NCBI GenBank assembly: GCA_022478985.1
Contig: JAKSZP010009256.1
Span: 1 to 64,000, forward strand
From: Massospora cicadina
Lineage: Eukaryota > Entomophthoromycota > Entomophthoromycetes > Entomophthorales > Entomophthoraceae
Direction of reading: 5' to 3'
Length of the DNA stretch: 64,000 nucleotides
The notes below the pieces were generated by a model. That model was given only the letters and a program-made list of their open reading frames with translations, made no database searches and had not been told where the DNA came from. A program made the translations under genes and the position numbers. Shown here piece after piece: positions 34,906-46,734 of this stretch (position 1 is the first letter of the stretch; each line of letters begins with the position of its first letter).

Positions 34906-35099
34906 AAAGTTCATATGGTGCAACACTTGGGCACTTATTAACACCATCCTAAGTGTTTCAAATCACTCTGGCATCACTCTGTCCAAACAAATATGGCGTC
35001 CTTCTTCTAAAGTTCAAAGAGCAGGTATCAATAAAGTTGAAATTAAGAATAAACTGTCAGTAGTACCAGAAAGTGCCCAAAATCACCTGAATATCCGGC

Positions 35100-35720
35100 T
35101 TGAAACTTTGTTGGCTCATCTTTATGTAGCTTCTACCATAGCCAGTTGCAGTCTAAGTCCCCTAGTGTCTACCACGCACCCAGGGTATTCTAGTTGCTCT
35201 TTATAGAAGTGGTATTTACATGGATTGATCTTTATGTTGGGTTCTTAACCAGATGAATACCTCAACTAAATGATTTAGATGCTCTAAATCGTCCATGAAA
35301 AGATGTTAACGTCATCGAGGTAAATGAGGATGCATGAAAGCTTAAGATTCACCATAATAGTGTCTATGGACCTTTGGAACGTATCTAAAGCGTTACACAG
35401 CCCCTGCGGCATAGAGTGGACTGGAATAATTTCTTGAAAAGATTATGGCACACTTCTCTTGTTCTGTCACAGGCAGCTCAATTTACTAGTAACCTTATAT
35501 CAGCTATATAGCCAAAATATCAAGCGCCTCCCAAGTGATCTAAATCATCATTGATTTAAGGAAGCATGTACAAATTACTCTTTAGTGATACTATTAAGTT
35601 TCTGATAGTCAACAACTACATGGTTGGTGCCATCCTTCTTTTAAATAGTAAATCAGGAAAAGCCCAAGGACTCTTATATGCTCCAAAATTCTATTCTCCA
35701 GCAGCTTCTTAATTCATCAA
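35100..35720 (-). pseudogene. Reverse transcriptase of element D
   Basis: The minus strand carries a V-V-D-Y-x-K-L-N-like block (about 35,625-35,600) and MPQGLCNALDTFQRSIDTI (about 35,415-35,360), which parallels the MPFGLCNAPATFQRLMD motif. SCILIYLDDVNIF with intact YLDD (about 35,340-35,300) and CVVDTRGLRLQ downstream follow. Substitutions and stops elsewhere rule out function. Its similarity to element A's SCILVYLDDINVF suggests related lineages. Confidence 0.85.
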
Positions 35721-36439
35721 AAACACCTCATCCGCAGCCTTCATGCGGTGGATCAGCTGGGACCAAATAGGAGGGTGGTCCCCTTTTTTCAACCAATGGA
35801 TGACGCTGCAAGCGCATCCCAAATCATGACTGTTGGAAGTGAAGATCTCCTGATATGTTTTTTGATAGTGCCATCAATCAACATTTTTCTCCTCTGATAA
35901 CCATATCAAAGTATCTCTGGTAAAGACTGCCATTATGCCACCCAGAGTTGTAGTGAGAAGACCAAACTCATCCAGAAAACAGAATCTATGGAAGCAAAGA
36001 GCCGTATTGATGGGGTCCAGATGCAGATACACCACCAGATGTCTTTGGACCATCAGGGGGCTTTTCTGAAGGTTCTACAACAATACTTTAATCACCCATG
36101 TCTAAGTAATATGATGCCTGGGGCCAAATGGGGCTCAAGGCGGGATTGATGATAGGGCCAAGGGCCCCACCCCATAAAGCCTTTTGGTAATTTAATTTCG
36201 AGCTCTGTTCCCACTATAACTTGGTGGCTAGAGAAAATTATTATTGCGGCTTCAGATCAGAGTGGTAACCCTGATACTTATATATTTGATGTGGGTGAGC
36301 CCTAGCTTTATTTTTAATTGCTGGTAACAGACAGGGATTAAGTCACCACTGTACATCATATTAACTTGCCCAGAGAAAGTGGAATCCTTCAGCACCCCAC
36401 TTGAGGTGAAGAAAACCATTATCCGCTGTCCTAAATCTT

Positions 36440-36700
36440 GAATGGTTCCTCAGCCATATTAACTACTGCAACAAAGTGTGCATTAAGGCTGCTCCTATCA
36501 GCATGTGGTAGTTGTGATTTGACAACACAATCACTAGTGCATAGATGGCGATTTGCCTAAACTTCAGAGGCAGCGCAATATATGCTCCTCCTAAGACAAT
36601 ACATTCTACCCCAGCGATCCAGTATAACATCTGGTGCTCCACATCGGTTTTCAACTGTAACTTAGTCACCAATTTTGTTGATACTATGCTAACTAAAGCA
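36440..36700 (-). pseudogene. Protease remnant of element D
   Basis: Frame 36,672-36,463 reads IAGVECIVLGGAYIALPLKFRQIAIYALVIVLSNHNYHMLIGAALMHTLLQ. The part from ALVIVLSNHNYHMLIGAAL matches the second half of gypsy proteases (V-x-N-x-x-Y-D-x-L-L-G-x-x-x-L). The catalytic DTG half is not visible. It precedes RT in the element order. Confidence 0.6.
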
Positions 36701-36716
36701 CTGTGCCTATAATCGC

Positions 36717-37630
36717 GGAAACTTTTTTATTTGCCACAAAAATATTACAATACATACACTTAGAATAAGAAGAACCTTGATTACTTAGTGTATGAAAATG
36801 CAGGGAATCTGTAAAAAATTATTTTCCCAAGACCTAACTTGCCTATACCAAAACATAAAGCCTTATGCTGGAAGAGAGTATCTTTGATCAATTGGTAGAA
36901 TAGGTCAGTATTAGGTTGTCAGCCATCAAAGTCATACTAATTGCCCTACACTTCAATGGATGGGCCTAATGGCGACTTGGTGAGTTGCCCAATATGGGCG
37001 GAGGTCCGATGTGGTAGTTAATGCTCTGTCAGCCTCAATCCAACTGTCTGGAACCAAGGTTTACTCTATTAATGGAAATATGCACTTACAGGTGTCTCCA
37101 CTGATTTCAAAAACCAAGTCAATGTGCTGTAATATTAGCATGCCCATTAGCACCTCAGAATGGCCCCACGCCTTCTGAGGCCATATCTTCTTGGATTATG
37201 GTACCTGTGAACGAGAATATAATGTCCACGCAATTCTGACTGGTCTGTTGACCAACCTGTGATACAAAAAGAACCATGAAATATTTTTAAATATAATAAA
37301 GATAAATAGAAATGGTGATTTATCTAAGATTGGCCTTTCTGGTGAGGCAGCTCACAAACGGTAGGAACGCAGAATGGTGCAACCAGAAAAAAGATAGAAT
37401 TACAACTTGGGAGCGTAGGAATAGGATATGCTGGAATATAAACCCGACCATTGAGCTAGAATTATGAATAAATTAAGCGTGGAAACCAGATGATTCCCAT
37501 GTTGTTCTGGTGGGATTGAGCCCTAGTTTCCAAGATTTGAGCAACAAATAATTATGAAGATATAAACCGCAAAAGAAATATTTCAATCCTTCGGTTTGTG
37601 ACCACCATTTCTAATATCTTGATTTATAGG
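36717..37630. repeat. LTR-like direct repeat E, left copy
   Basis: Aligns with 37,964-38,812 over about 850-900 bases. Shared words are TTGTCAGCCAT, AAGTCA, CACTTCA, TTGCCCAAT, CCTCAGAATGGCCCCAC, TGACCAACCTG, ATGGTGCAACCAGAAA, GAGCTAGAATTATGAA. It lies inside element D between protease and Gag remnants, so E inserted into D. Confidence 0.78.
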
Positions 37631-37963
37631 AATAGAGGAATAAATAACTCTTTTACATTGCCACTCACTAAGGGGAAACCCCCGAGCTTCCCTGAGCTTA
37701 GGTGATGCAGAAGGAATTTGCTGATGCGTGACCTTTTTATAAATTGGAGGAAAAGAGAAATCTGACAGGAAATCTAAGTGTAACAGAAAGCGCTGATGCT
37801 CCACTTGGATTTCCTTTGGAAGGTGCAATAGGCCTCATACACCAGAGGTCCAATTGGCATCCTCAACCCCTCCACCATCAGAGAGCTGCTGAAAAAGATG
37901 ATAAAAGTGATAGGGTTGGATTTTCTTGGGACAATGGTCAACCCTCTATCTTGAGAGCTGGCA
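37631..37963. other. 333-base interior between the E repeats
   Basis: Open frames occur on both strands (37,744-38,052 +; 38,010-37,774 -; 37,828-37,583 -), but none shows a known domain and they overlap each other. With two ~0.9 kb flanking repeats this resembles a TRIM-like element that has lost its coding capacity, or a partial tandem duplication. Confidence 0.4.
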
Positions 37964-38812
37964 GGAACTACAACTTGCCACAGAATTATGAAGTTGGAAT
38001 AGTGAAACAAACCCGTTTACTAAGACCTGACTTGCTATTTTCAATACATTAGCCTTATGTCAGAAGAGAGTTTATTCAATTGAACGGAGGAATAGGTTAT
38101 TATTGGGTTGTCAGCCATTAAAGTCAGATTAAATTACTACACTTCAGTGGAAGGGCCTGGCATTGACTCAGTGGATTGCCCAATCTGTATGGAGGTCTGA
38201 TGTGGTGACCAATACTCTGCCAGCCTCTAGCCACCTGTCTGTACTCAGGGAGTACGCGCTTACTGGTGATACACATGTACAGACATCTCTACTGGTGACA
38301 ACAACCAGGTCAAGTGCAGCGTGTTTGGCATGCCCATCATCACCTCAGAATGGCCCCACTACTTCTGTAGCCATTATTTCACAGCTTACAGCAGTTGGTG
38401 ATAAAGGGTTCAACGTCCGTGTGATTCTAAATGGATTGCTGACCAACCTGGGATACAAACAGGACCAAATACTTTATAATCAAAATAAAGATCAAGTGAA
38501 ATGGTCATTTAAGATTGGCTTATCTGGCGGGGGATCCCACAAATGGTGTTAACGCATAATGGTGCAACCAGAAACAAGATATTATTCTAACTTAGGAGCG
38601 TTGTAATAGGATAAGCTGGAATATAAAACCAACAACGAGCTAGAATTATGAAATAAATTAGATGAAGAAACCAACCTATTCGCATGTCATTCCAGTGGTA
38701 TTGGTCCTAATTTCCATTATTTGAGCAATGATAATATAAATATAAAAACCGTGGAGGAATTAATTTGAACCATCAGTTTTTGGCCACCATTCCTAATGTC
38801 TCAATTTATAGG
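37964..38812. repeat. LTR-like direct repeat E, right copy
   Basis: Partner of the left copy, offset by about 1.19-1.25 kb. It ends at CTCAATTTATAGG against CTTGATTTATAGG in the left copy. A plus-strand open frame (38,163-38,552, 129 residues) exists only in this copy, because the left copy has stops, so I do not credit it. Confidence 0.78.
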
Positions 38813-40399
38813 GTTTTATTTTTGATTCGTTTTATTACAGAATCCTTTTTAAATAGAAACCACATAATGCCCACTCCAACCTTGTAGTATTTCTTAATGA
38901 TTACTTCTAAAGAATAGCAACGTTTACCCCTTTCAGGCATGGTGCATCCAAGGAGGGCTGGGGTTCAGCTTATGAGGCTTGCTCTTATATCTAGCTAGCA
39001 TAGGGCTTTTGAATCTACTGAGGCCTCCTCCACTGCTGCCTCTTTTGCATCTGAGCGGGTCAGCACATGTATATCATTGGCAGGTTGTTGATATAGCAGC
39101 ATGTATGTGGTGTTGCAGGTTCCAATGTTAAACAGCTCATTAGTTTGCAGGATGAATCAAGAAAAACAGTTGAGGTAGAGGGTCCCACATCTACTCCACT
39201 AGATCTTTTTTCTTATCACACTGATCATGCTGGTTTAACTGTAAAGTGTGGAGATGCCGCTTAGTGGTGCAATTCACCGCAATATGTCCAAGGTGGCTAT
39301 ATACTTAACCTGTTGTTAGATTTTGATATTTGACTTAAAGTAAACCCTTTGAGAAAACCATTCATGCTGATATATTACTCTCATTTTATGGATCCTTTGA
39401 ACCTTCCTGATTTATCTGCATAATCTGAAAAACAAATTCACCTCAAAACCGCCTTGATTGCATCTAAACAACCCGATTATGATATCTAATAGTAGCTAAG
39501 AGATAGTATTATGGCTGATTATGGGATCCACATGGGTTAATCAAGGGAATTTACGACACAGACTTAGTTGCACTTTAGAATTTAAATTAAATATGATAAT
39601 GAGCATTAATTTTTATATATGTCAGTCATTGTAATCAGCACAATAGTACTTGCACATGGATGGCCCAAATAGGGAGTATCTAGTACTATTAAGAGGCTTA
39701 ATGACGTCCCAATAAGGTGTGCATCATTATTTAAATTCCATATATTTTTTTAGTACTAGATGGTAGATTCCATATATTCTTTTTTTAGTACTAGATGGTA
39801 AATTCCATATATTCTTTTCCCTTATTTTTATTGTATTTTGTCAGCTGTATAACGAAATGTAATTAGGCGGGTTGAATGGTGAATATACACCACTGATGTG
39901 CTAATATTAAGCCTAAAAATTTTCCCAGTTACAAGAGTAGTAGTACTACCAATTGGGCTGAAACATTTGTAATTAAGTTAACACAAGGGCCGAATTAACT
40001 TGGGGATTCTTTAATAAACACTTCCATAATCCATAGTGGATCGACATGCTTTAATGAACTCATCTTATAGATGAGTATGACCAGGAGATGCCCTAAAGTA
40101 AAAAACACCGGCGTCTGGCCCTAAAAAACATCATCATACCATATAATCAAATATTCGCCTTATAACATCTTTAAATTTTTAATCTTCATATTAAGAAGTG
40201 TAGACAAGCGTTCAGGGGAGATTATCATTATTACTTGAGTCTGGAGAGTTCCCAATTAGAGAGGGAAAAAATACCAGAAGAGACCAAAAAGTCTAGTATT
40301 ATTGTTCATCTTTGTGAGTTCCAAACGGTTACGAAATACTGTAACACATAGCATAAGTAAGTATATATCAGCTGAAAATCTTCCCAGCTATCAAAACAG
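38813..40399. other. Non-coding or unrecognised part of element D
   Basis: About 1.6 kb. A plus-strand reading at about 39,145-39,480 is moderately coding-like (TSTPLDLFSYHTDHAGLTVKCGDAA) but matches nothing I recognise. It contains the double F-tail insertion at 39,749-39,801. Confidence 0.3.
39735..39818 (-). mobile_element. Double F-tail micro-insertion at one site
   Basis: The word ATTCCATATATT(C) occurs three times (39,735, 39,768, 39,802). Each adjacent pair is separated by poly-T plus AGTACTAGATGGTA. The insert is only the last ~14 bases of the tail plus poly-A on the minus strand. Either two insertions used the same target, or one insertion was followed by tandem duplication of a 32-35 base unit. 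Confidence 0.85.
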
Positions 40400-41184
40400 G
40401 ATTTTACAAATTAAGCGAGTAAATCCTCAAAAACTCACACCTGTCACTCTGAAGAAATCTCATTTCTGAGTGTCATTGAAAGTCCAGGCCAAGGTTTTGG
40501 TGAATTATTATAGGATGGGCTATGGTGGAGTGATGTATTGTAGGATGATCATGGGTTAGCCAGAGGAAAATAGGTGGACCATGGAAGGCCACTCAAAGAA
40601 GGAGGGCCAGCAGCGGTCATTGATGTCTTCCATTCCAGGTTAGGTGAACTGAATGTTGTGGCTAGTCTTTGCAGGTGATTAACCTTTTCAAGTAAAGGGA
40701 TATTCCTTGGAGAACCGGAGCCATGCATTGAAGAGCTCCCAGTGTGGTTTTACCACCACAGTCATAGAAATTCCAAAATCAGCCTAAGATAATAATTCTA
40801 CTCCTACTAAGGCAAGCGCTTACAAACTAAACCAATCAGCAAACTCCTTCACAGTCTTGTTTGGCTGGAACCCAATTGTCAGGAAATTGGATTCTGTTGA
40901 GCCAATTTCTCTCCACCCCCAATCAAGCTCAATGCCGTGTCCTTGACTTCCTTATAGGTAAATGAACTGTCCTTAAAGTAACATCTAACATGATTGGCGC
41001 TATTGACTTTTAAGGTAGATATTAGGTGCTTCGCCTTATGGCATTCTAAAGCTCCCTCCACAGAAAATATGAAGTTCTTGAAGGACCCATGTATGTTTCC
41101 ATTCTGATTAAATGCAGGCAAATTATATGTACAAACACCTTTATCCCATTTGAGGCTATGAGCTCTCAAAGCGAACTGGAGCAC
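40400..41184 (-). pseudogene. Gag remnant of element D
   Basis: The clearest part is the 101-residue frame 41,184-40,879. It holds FKNFIFSVEGALECHKAKHLISTLKVNSANHVRCYFKDSSFTYKEVKDTALSLIGGGEK, typical of the capsid helices of gypsy Gag (a short aromatic start, L-x-G-x-A-x-x-W-like middle, then T-Y-x-E-x). It lies just inside the 5' LTR on the minus strand, as Gag should. No knuckle was found. Confidence 0.55.
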
Positions 41185-41816
41185 TTCTTGTTAGACATAG
41201 CTTAAACCATATTGAGAGGAGGACCCAGAAAGAAGAGTGGAACTAGGCATGTCCACGGGATTGGTTGCAGTATTGGCTTCCTCTACTAGCAACACAGCAA
41301 ACGCATGAGGACCTATTTTTTAGTGATGCATAATCATCTCTGGAGCTTCCACTATGTTTAGATTAATTCACATTCTCAGTTTATCTTGCAAAAATCTCTC
41401 TAACCATCTTTTCGGCTTCCTTACTACCACATTGATGCTGTCCTTTACTATCATCCCCTTTTTGTTCTTCATTTTCAAGGTGAGAACTGCATTAATAAGT
41501 ATTAACATTCAATATCCACTCAATGAAGTGAAGCTATTCAACAGTGTCATTGAAGAGGTCTACTAATTGTTTTTTCTGCTGGCTGAGGGTACATAGTTGA
41601 CTAAATACTCTTTTAAACTGGTCCACCAGGACTTTACGTCAGTGAGTAGCTCATTTTTAGTTCAGCGTAACTTTTCAGGATGATTATAATCTTGATAGAT
41701 TGTGACAACTTAATAATTTTGGACATTTTCCCATCAGTACTAACTAGATTTGACATGGTGCAAATAGCTTGATATACTTATTTGGTTGACTCAGTGGGAC
41801 CCTGTAGTGAAAACCC

Positions 41817-42356
41817 CAGTTAGATTTCTGGCAGATGGTATGCAATCTTGCGGAAGGTTGTAAAGGAGAAAATTTTACTGATGCAACAGAAGGGCAATAT
41901 GAAGATTTTTGTCCCTCATAAAGGCATAATAAACTACAAAAATAAAAGTAAGTAGCTTATATAATAACGATTTTTATTATGAATGGCAGAATCACACTAC
42001 CATCAATATTAAGGGATCTACACAACTTCTTGGTATTTGCCGCAGAGTCAAACTATGGCTTACTATAGTAAAAATTTTCTTTACCTCCTTCTTTATTTTC
42101 CCTTTTACTTTTACCCCTATGGTCCCTTCATGGCCCATCCGCTCAGTTAAATCAGCTTCTCTAAATTACTTTAACTTGTTTTGTCATTAGAAGTTCTGGC
42201 TAATTTCCATATTTGGCTGTAAATCACCTTTCATTGCCCCATATCATATCCCATTAAAATATTAATATATTTCTTATCTTGATTCTATCAGTTAACTGAT
42301 GATCCATCAATTAATGATTTAGGCTTATCATCCAACATATATATAATTTTCTGACA
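41817..42356 (-). repeat. 5' LTR of gypsy element D
   Basis: Direct repeat of 31,428-31,967. The left edge (AGTTAGATTTCTGG) is a decayed form of TGTTGGATTTCTGG, and the right end is CTGACA. The minus-strand sequence just inside reads GGGGTTTTCACTACAGGG, which would be the primer-binding region, but no tRNA match can be named. Flanking 5-mers of the pair (GTAAC, AATAA) no longer match. Confidence 0.82.
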
Positions 42357-42494
42357 ATAAACATCAATCCCAATGCTCTCATAGAGCTCAACATTATGGT
42401 AAACTTCAAAGCCAAGCTCAAATAGTTTTCCAGCTACTACCAGTTCATAAAAACTATCTTAAATTAAGGTTAAGATCTATAAGTGAGTACTCAG

Positions 42495-43109
42495 TGTCAG
42501 CGTTCATATTGAAGAACATTTCTAAAAATAAAAAATTTGGAACAACAAATTGTTTGAATGTCTCCTACCAGAATTGAGCCTTTAGAAGTTAGATAGATAA
42601 TGGCTTAAAAGATCTCTTCCCTAAATGGGCTTAGATTAAAAAAGGGATTCAAGAATTATCACCTGATGCAACCCCATCCCAGTATACAGCATGCAACCTT
42701 GAAGCTCTAGAACAATAAGAAGACGACAGTTAGAAACCACTCAATAGATGACAATGGTTTGCCCTTCTTATTGGATGAGGAGTAAGATTCTCAACTTAGA
42801 GGACCTAGGAGCTCTATCCACCACAAGGTATTGAAAAATCTAACATAATAAAAAACTTTTAACTAATAAATCCAACAAATAAAGTCTTTTAAATTTTACT
42901 TATTTTTTACAATTTATTGATAAGATAATAGTTATTATAAACCAAGATAGTTGTCAGCATAAGGGACTCTAAAGAGAAGTGAAAGTGCATTGCCATCGTT
43001 TCTCTACAGATATTACTCTCTTCAATACCATCCCAAAGGAATTTAAGACTTATGTTTCTTAATGCTCTTTTCAACCAAAATTTTATCAAGATACAGATTT
43101 TTCCTTTCA
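42495..43109 (+). repeat. 5' LTR of gypsy element C
   Basis: Aligns with 54,950-56,363 outside an ~0.8 kb insertion in the latter. Shared stretches are GCGTTCATA(T/C)TGAAGAACAT, AAATTGTTTGAA, AGAATTGAGCCTT, CCTAAATGGGC, CAAGAAT(T/C)ATCAC, TGCAACCCCATC, TTATTGGATGAGGAGT and GGACCTAGGAGCTCTATC. It starts TGTCAGCG. A candidate primer-binding site starting TGGAGCTCATTA lies just downstream near 43,124. Confidence 0.82.
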
Positions 43110-43770
43110 AAAAAGGAAAAACGTGGAGCTCATTACATGGGGCCCCAAGTTGTAACTAGAGAGTATGTCAATCACAACGCTTGGATTATAACTCTATTAA
43201 TGAATCCCCTCCCTCAAATGAGGAGAGGAGCATTGCCTGACGTTTTAATACTAAAAAAGAGGTATAGCCTTATAACCAGAGAGCTTAGAATTCTGGTCTA
43301 ACTTCAATCATATTCTACATGTGCTATATTGTAGTCAAAACAATCTCCAAGATGAGAAAACATCTGACACTAAAAACGACTCTTATATGGAATATATTCT
43401 TGTGAGTTGATTTAGTATTGCAAGCTACTGCTGCCCCATCTTATATGTGCAGACTCTGTGGTTCAGCTTTTGGCAAACAATGAGCTTGTCAGTGGGGCAG
43501 AAACCTATCTACACCGATTTTTACATCCTGCACTAAATCATCTCCTTCAGGTAGTAGTGCTTCACCACCAAGTGCGTCACGCTAACTATTATTGATGCAG
43601 GGCATCAATTCTAATTTGGATAAATTTAAAAAGCCAATGTCACTCACGTCTGGGACTATTGTGAAGAAATTCATGATAACTGTCACCTTATTAACAAGCT
43701 CAGAATCAAATTGTCTTGCTGGAATTTAATCTTTGACTACAAAACACACCCCATACAATGACTACATAGT

Positions 43771-45160
43771 GTGATATATGAAGTACGCAGATATTTACAG
43801 CACACCCATTTTAACTGCCTCCCATCCCAGGCTTTGGGAACAGCATTAGTGCAATGGTTAAATCAAGTAGGAGCTTTTCTTGACCAACTGTTGCAAAGGA
43901 CTGCAGCTGTTACTAAAGGACTTGAAGGGCCCCAAGGGCCACAGTGTCCCGCTGGAACTTATGGTCTGAGGGCCCTAAAGGTCCCCAGAGATCTCAGAGG
44001 TCATGAAGGGGCTGAAGGATGAACAGGTTACATGGGGCTACCTGGACCCCTCGGGTTAATTGCCCAACTAACTGAAGATCTCATAAGAGGCAAGATTTTA
44101 AAAAAAATGGAAAATCATAAGAAGTTGAAAATTTTCTCAAGGACGCAAGTTCTCCTTGACAGTAGCCCAATCATTCCTGACAATACCTTATGAGCTTTAG
44201 ACTATAAAGTGAAGAAAGTACAATATTTTATACTATTAACTAAGAAACGGTTCAGCAAGATAAAGCAGAAACATGCTAAATTAAAAACTTGGTCTGCCCT
44301 GTAAGTCTTGGTTTTTTAGCCTAGAAACCCAAATGAACCAGAAAGAATACGCCGGTGCTCTCAACCAATACTGGAATGATCTACATAATGACTTGGAAAA
44401 AATATGATGACAAATGGACCAACAAGTCCCAAGGGTATTCCAAATCAGTGTCTAACAAACCTAGTCACTCATTGAGGCTGGAATCAATACCCTTTCAGCA
44501 CATCAGGCTCCCCCTTTAAACCCAGTTTCAAGAAAAATTTATTACTAGACAAGAAGCCATCGAATCATTTAGAATACATACAAGAACTCTATGGATGAAG
44601 CCACTGAGTGCCAAAAAAAATTAAGCATATTCACTCCTTCTTTGTGGGGAAGCACAAGAAATTATGACTCATCTATGTGAATGCCATACCTGGTACCATG
44701 TTAATACCACAATAGTACAAGAGATTTTGCAATGAATAGACCCTCTCAAATCAAAATCAAGCGTTTATGGCCATTCATCTCAACAAATGGGAAAGCCCCT
44801 ATAAATTCTTCATTTTTTGCTAGCTCCCAGTCGTTAGTTACTCCTAATTTAATTTTCTTTGGAGAACGTCATCACCGCCATCATCTCCACCCTCAAGTCC
44901 AGTCCTGAAGTTCAGCTCCATATAATAGGCCTCAAATTAACCCTTACGTGTATCTGTGAAATCAAGGAAGCTCTAAATAAGATCCCAGCGGCCACCTTGA
45001 ACAAGTACCCATCCTTAGTTTGGGCCCCCAAATCTAGAGTACATGCCCTAGAGACCAAGGAGAAGGACGTGCTATTTGTTCCTACTGCAAAGGATGTCAG
45101 AATACCAAAGAGGAATGCTACAAGTGACGTGCAGAAGAGGAGTGACGCAAGCTGTTAAAG
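43771..45160 (+). pseudogene. Gag of element C with collagen-like Gly-X-Y tract and altered zinc knuckle
   Basis: The first open piece (43,771-44,022) has a helical part (LPSQALGTALVQWLNQVGAFLDQLLQRTAAVTK), directly followed by 16 consecutive Gly-X-Y-type triplets at 43,918-44,061 (GLE GPQ GPQ ... GYM GLP GPL GLI). Four triplet glycines have become Cys, Ala, Val and Asp, each explainable by one base change, and one TGA lies within. Capsid-like text follows near 44,560-44,720. A knuckle CSYCKGCQNTKEEC at 45,077-45,118 has C-x2-C-x4-N-x4-C spacing with Asn for His. Gag identity rests on the knuckle and its place before protease and RT. I know of no standard gypsy Gag with a collagen-like segment. 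Confidence 0.65.
43918..44061 (+). repeat. Collagen-like (Gly-X-Y)16 coding tract
   Basis: 144 bases in one reading frame, 48 codons, with Gly or a one-step derivative of a Gly codon at every third position and frequent Pro at the next positions. The phase is kept despite a stop codon, so no indel has occurred in the tract. Such tracts form triple helices in collagens and in some phage and bacterial fibre proteins. A role here is unknown. Confidence 0.75.
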
Positions 45161-45224
45161 AAAGGGAGGTCAACATGAAGAAATGCTTATTGTGGTGACT
45201 GATCTCTACAAGTCTCTATTTGTA

Positions 45225-45720
45225 TATGATATTCCAATTAAGGTTATCACCTGTGACCCTGGGACAATGGGCTAAAAATATTTATAATAGTCACTTTAAT
45301 ACTAATTATTCTTCTGATGAGTTGTTCAAATTTCTCACCTTTTTTCCTCAATTCAATAGTATGGTTACTTAGGTTGTGATCAAGGTTCATAAGATCCCTG
45401 TACTCACCACAATTAACAGTGGACCTTTAGTGCTCGTCATCTCATTTTAAATAACCAAAATAATTACAATTGCACTTAATCTGCCCCGCTGCATCGAATA
45501 TGGCACCACTGGGCCTCAGTGAACCAGATTTAAAGGGTCCTACTCCACTTTCCACCTCATGTTCAGAAAGGTTTAGTTAAATACCTAAGCTATAGCCCTA
45601 GATAATCACAATTATGAGATACTGTTGGATACCCAATTCCTCCAGAAGTATAATGATACTATTCACTATGCATAAGGGAAACTATCCCTAATTAGTACTC
45701 AAATTCCCTTGGCCTTTATA
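45225..45720 (+). pseudogene. Protease remnant of element C
   Basis: The end of the domain is readable: AIALDNHNYEILLDTQFLQKYNDTIHYA (about 45,592-45,675), matching the conserved Y-x-I-L-L-G-x-x-F-L element with Gly changed to Asp. A possible catalytic part IDSGPLVLVIS lies near 45,412-45,445, where DSG could stand for DTG. It is followed by RT. Many stops. Confidence 0.6.
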
Positions 45721-46439
45721 ACGGCCATGTACATTAAAGAATATAAAGGCAGTCACCTGTTTATTAGAAATATAGAGAATAAGTTTGATTGGCTTAAATA
45801 CCACGTCTGAGGTTTGCATGTGATACTACAGCTACGTATTTATTGGAGTTAAGGTGATTTTCACAATTCTATAAAGCCTAAAATGATTCTCCAGGGTCAC
45901 AGGTCATAGTATTCACATGTGTCCTCATAACTATTCTAATAGGAAGCCTTATAGTGATTTAAGAGGCCGAAAATCCTTCAACAAAAGAGGTTCTATCTTT
46001 TTTGGCATTAAAGACCCACATATTCCATCTAGTATTTATATTTCTGGCCAAATTATCTCTAAAAAGCTCAAATTATTGGTTTTAATACTACAATAGCCTA
46101 ATTTTGCTTAGCACCCATCAAAGAGATCATCTGTGTCCATGGGTTTGTAAGGCTTCATGACTTTAGGTTATAAGAGCCATCCACTGTGGTGCTAGTCACA
46201 GCTTCAAAAGGAGAAAGCCTCACCACAGAACAAAAAAAGGCTGATGATCTTTTAAAGGAGTACTAGAGCCTATTCTTCATGTCCACATATGACTTCTTAA
46301 AAATGAAAGAGATCTTATACAATGTAAAGATTAGGGACACTTCCCTTATATGCTTACTATCTTATCAGAAAAGCAAGGTAGAAAAGGCCCAAGATACTAC
46401 AAGCCTAAGGAGTTGCTAACTTTAGAATTTCTGGAATCT

Positions 46440-46734
46440 TCTCAAAAGTCATTGGGTGTCTCCTCTTTTACTTAATCAGAAAAAACAGGGAGCTATTGGG
46501 CTTTTATGGCTTACTATAAGCTCAATGCAGTGGCCTGAAAGGATGGTTATCACCTCCCATGAATTGATAGCTCTCTAAGGCTCCTGGCAGGGGCCTAGCA
46601 TTTCTAAGTGGTGGAACTTTCTAGCTGGTACTAGCTGATTAATTTGGCACCAAAAGAAAAATCCAAGTGGTCCTAATCATGAACAAAGTGCTATTTTTGA
46701 ATCACCCTGCACAGAGCAGGGGCTACTTAATACC
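46440..46734 (+). pseudogene. Reverse transcriptase of element C, N-terminal part
   Basis: Across frames one reads LGVSSF-x-SEKTGSYWAFMAYYKLNAVA-KDGYHLP-IDSSLRLLAGAxHF, which follows the gypsy block R-K-K-D-G-S-x-R-x-C-x-D-Y-R-x-L-N...P-L-P-R-I-D-D. It stops at the element B insertion (46,735) after EQGLLNT. The reading frame resumes at 52,857. Confidence 0.82.

Larger units (their letters stand above)
31968..41816 (-). mobile_element. Ty3/gypsy element D, internal region (decayed, with nested repeats)
   Basis: Between two matching LTRs, the minus strand carries Gag (about 41.2-40.4 kb), protease (36.7 kb), RT (35.7-35.1), RNase H (34.9-34.5) and integrase (34.2-33.6), in the gypsy order. 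The interior is larger than usual because a direct-repeat pair (36.7-38.8 kb) and F-tail insertions (39.75 kb) are nested in it. No intact frame remains. Confidence 0.82.

Noticed and set aside
38163..38552. 129-residue plus-strand open frame in repeat E
   Set aside because: The sister repeat (36.9-37.3 kb) has stops and indels in the same frame, so there is no sign of selection.
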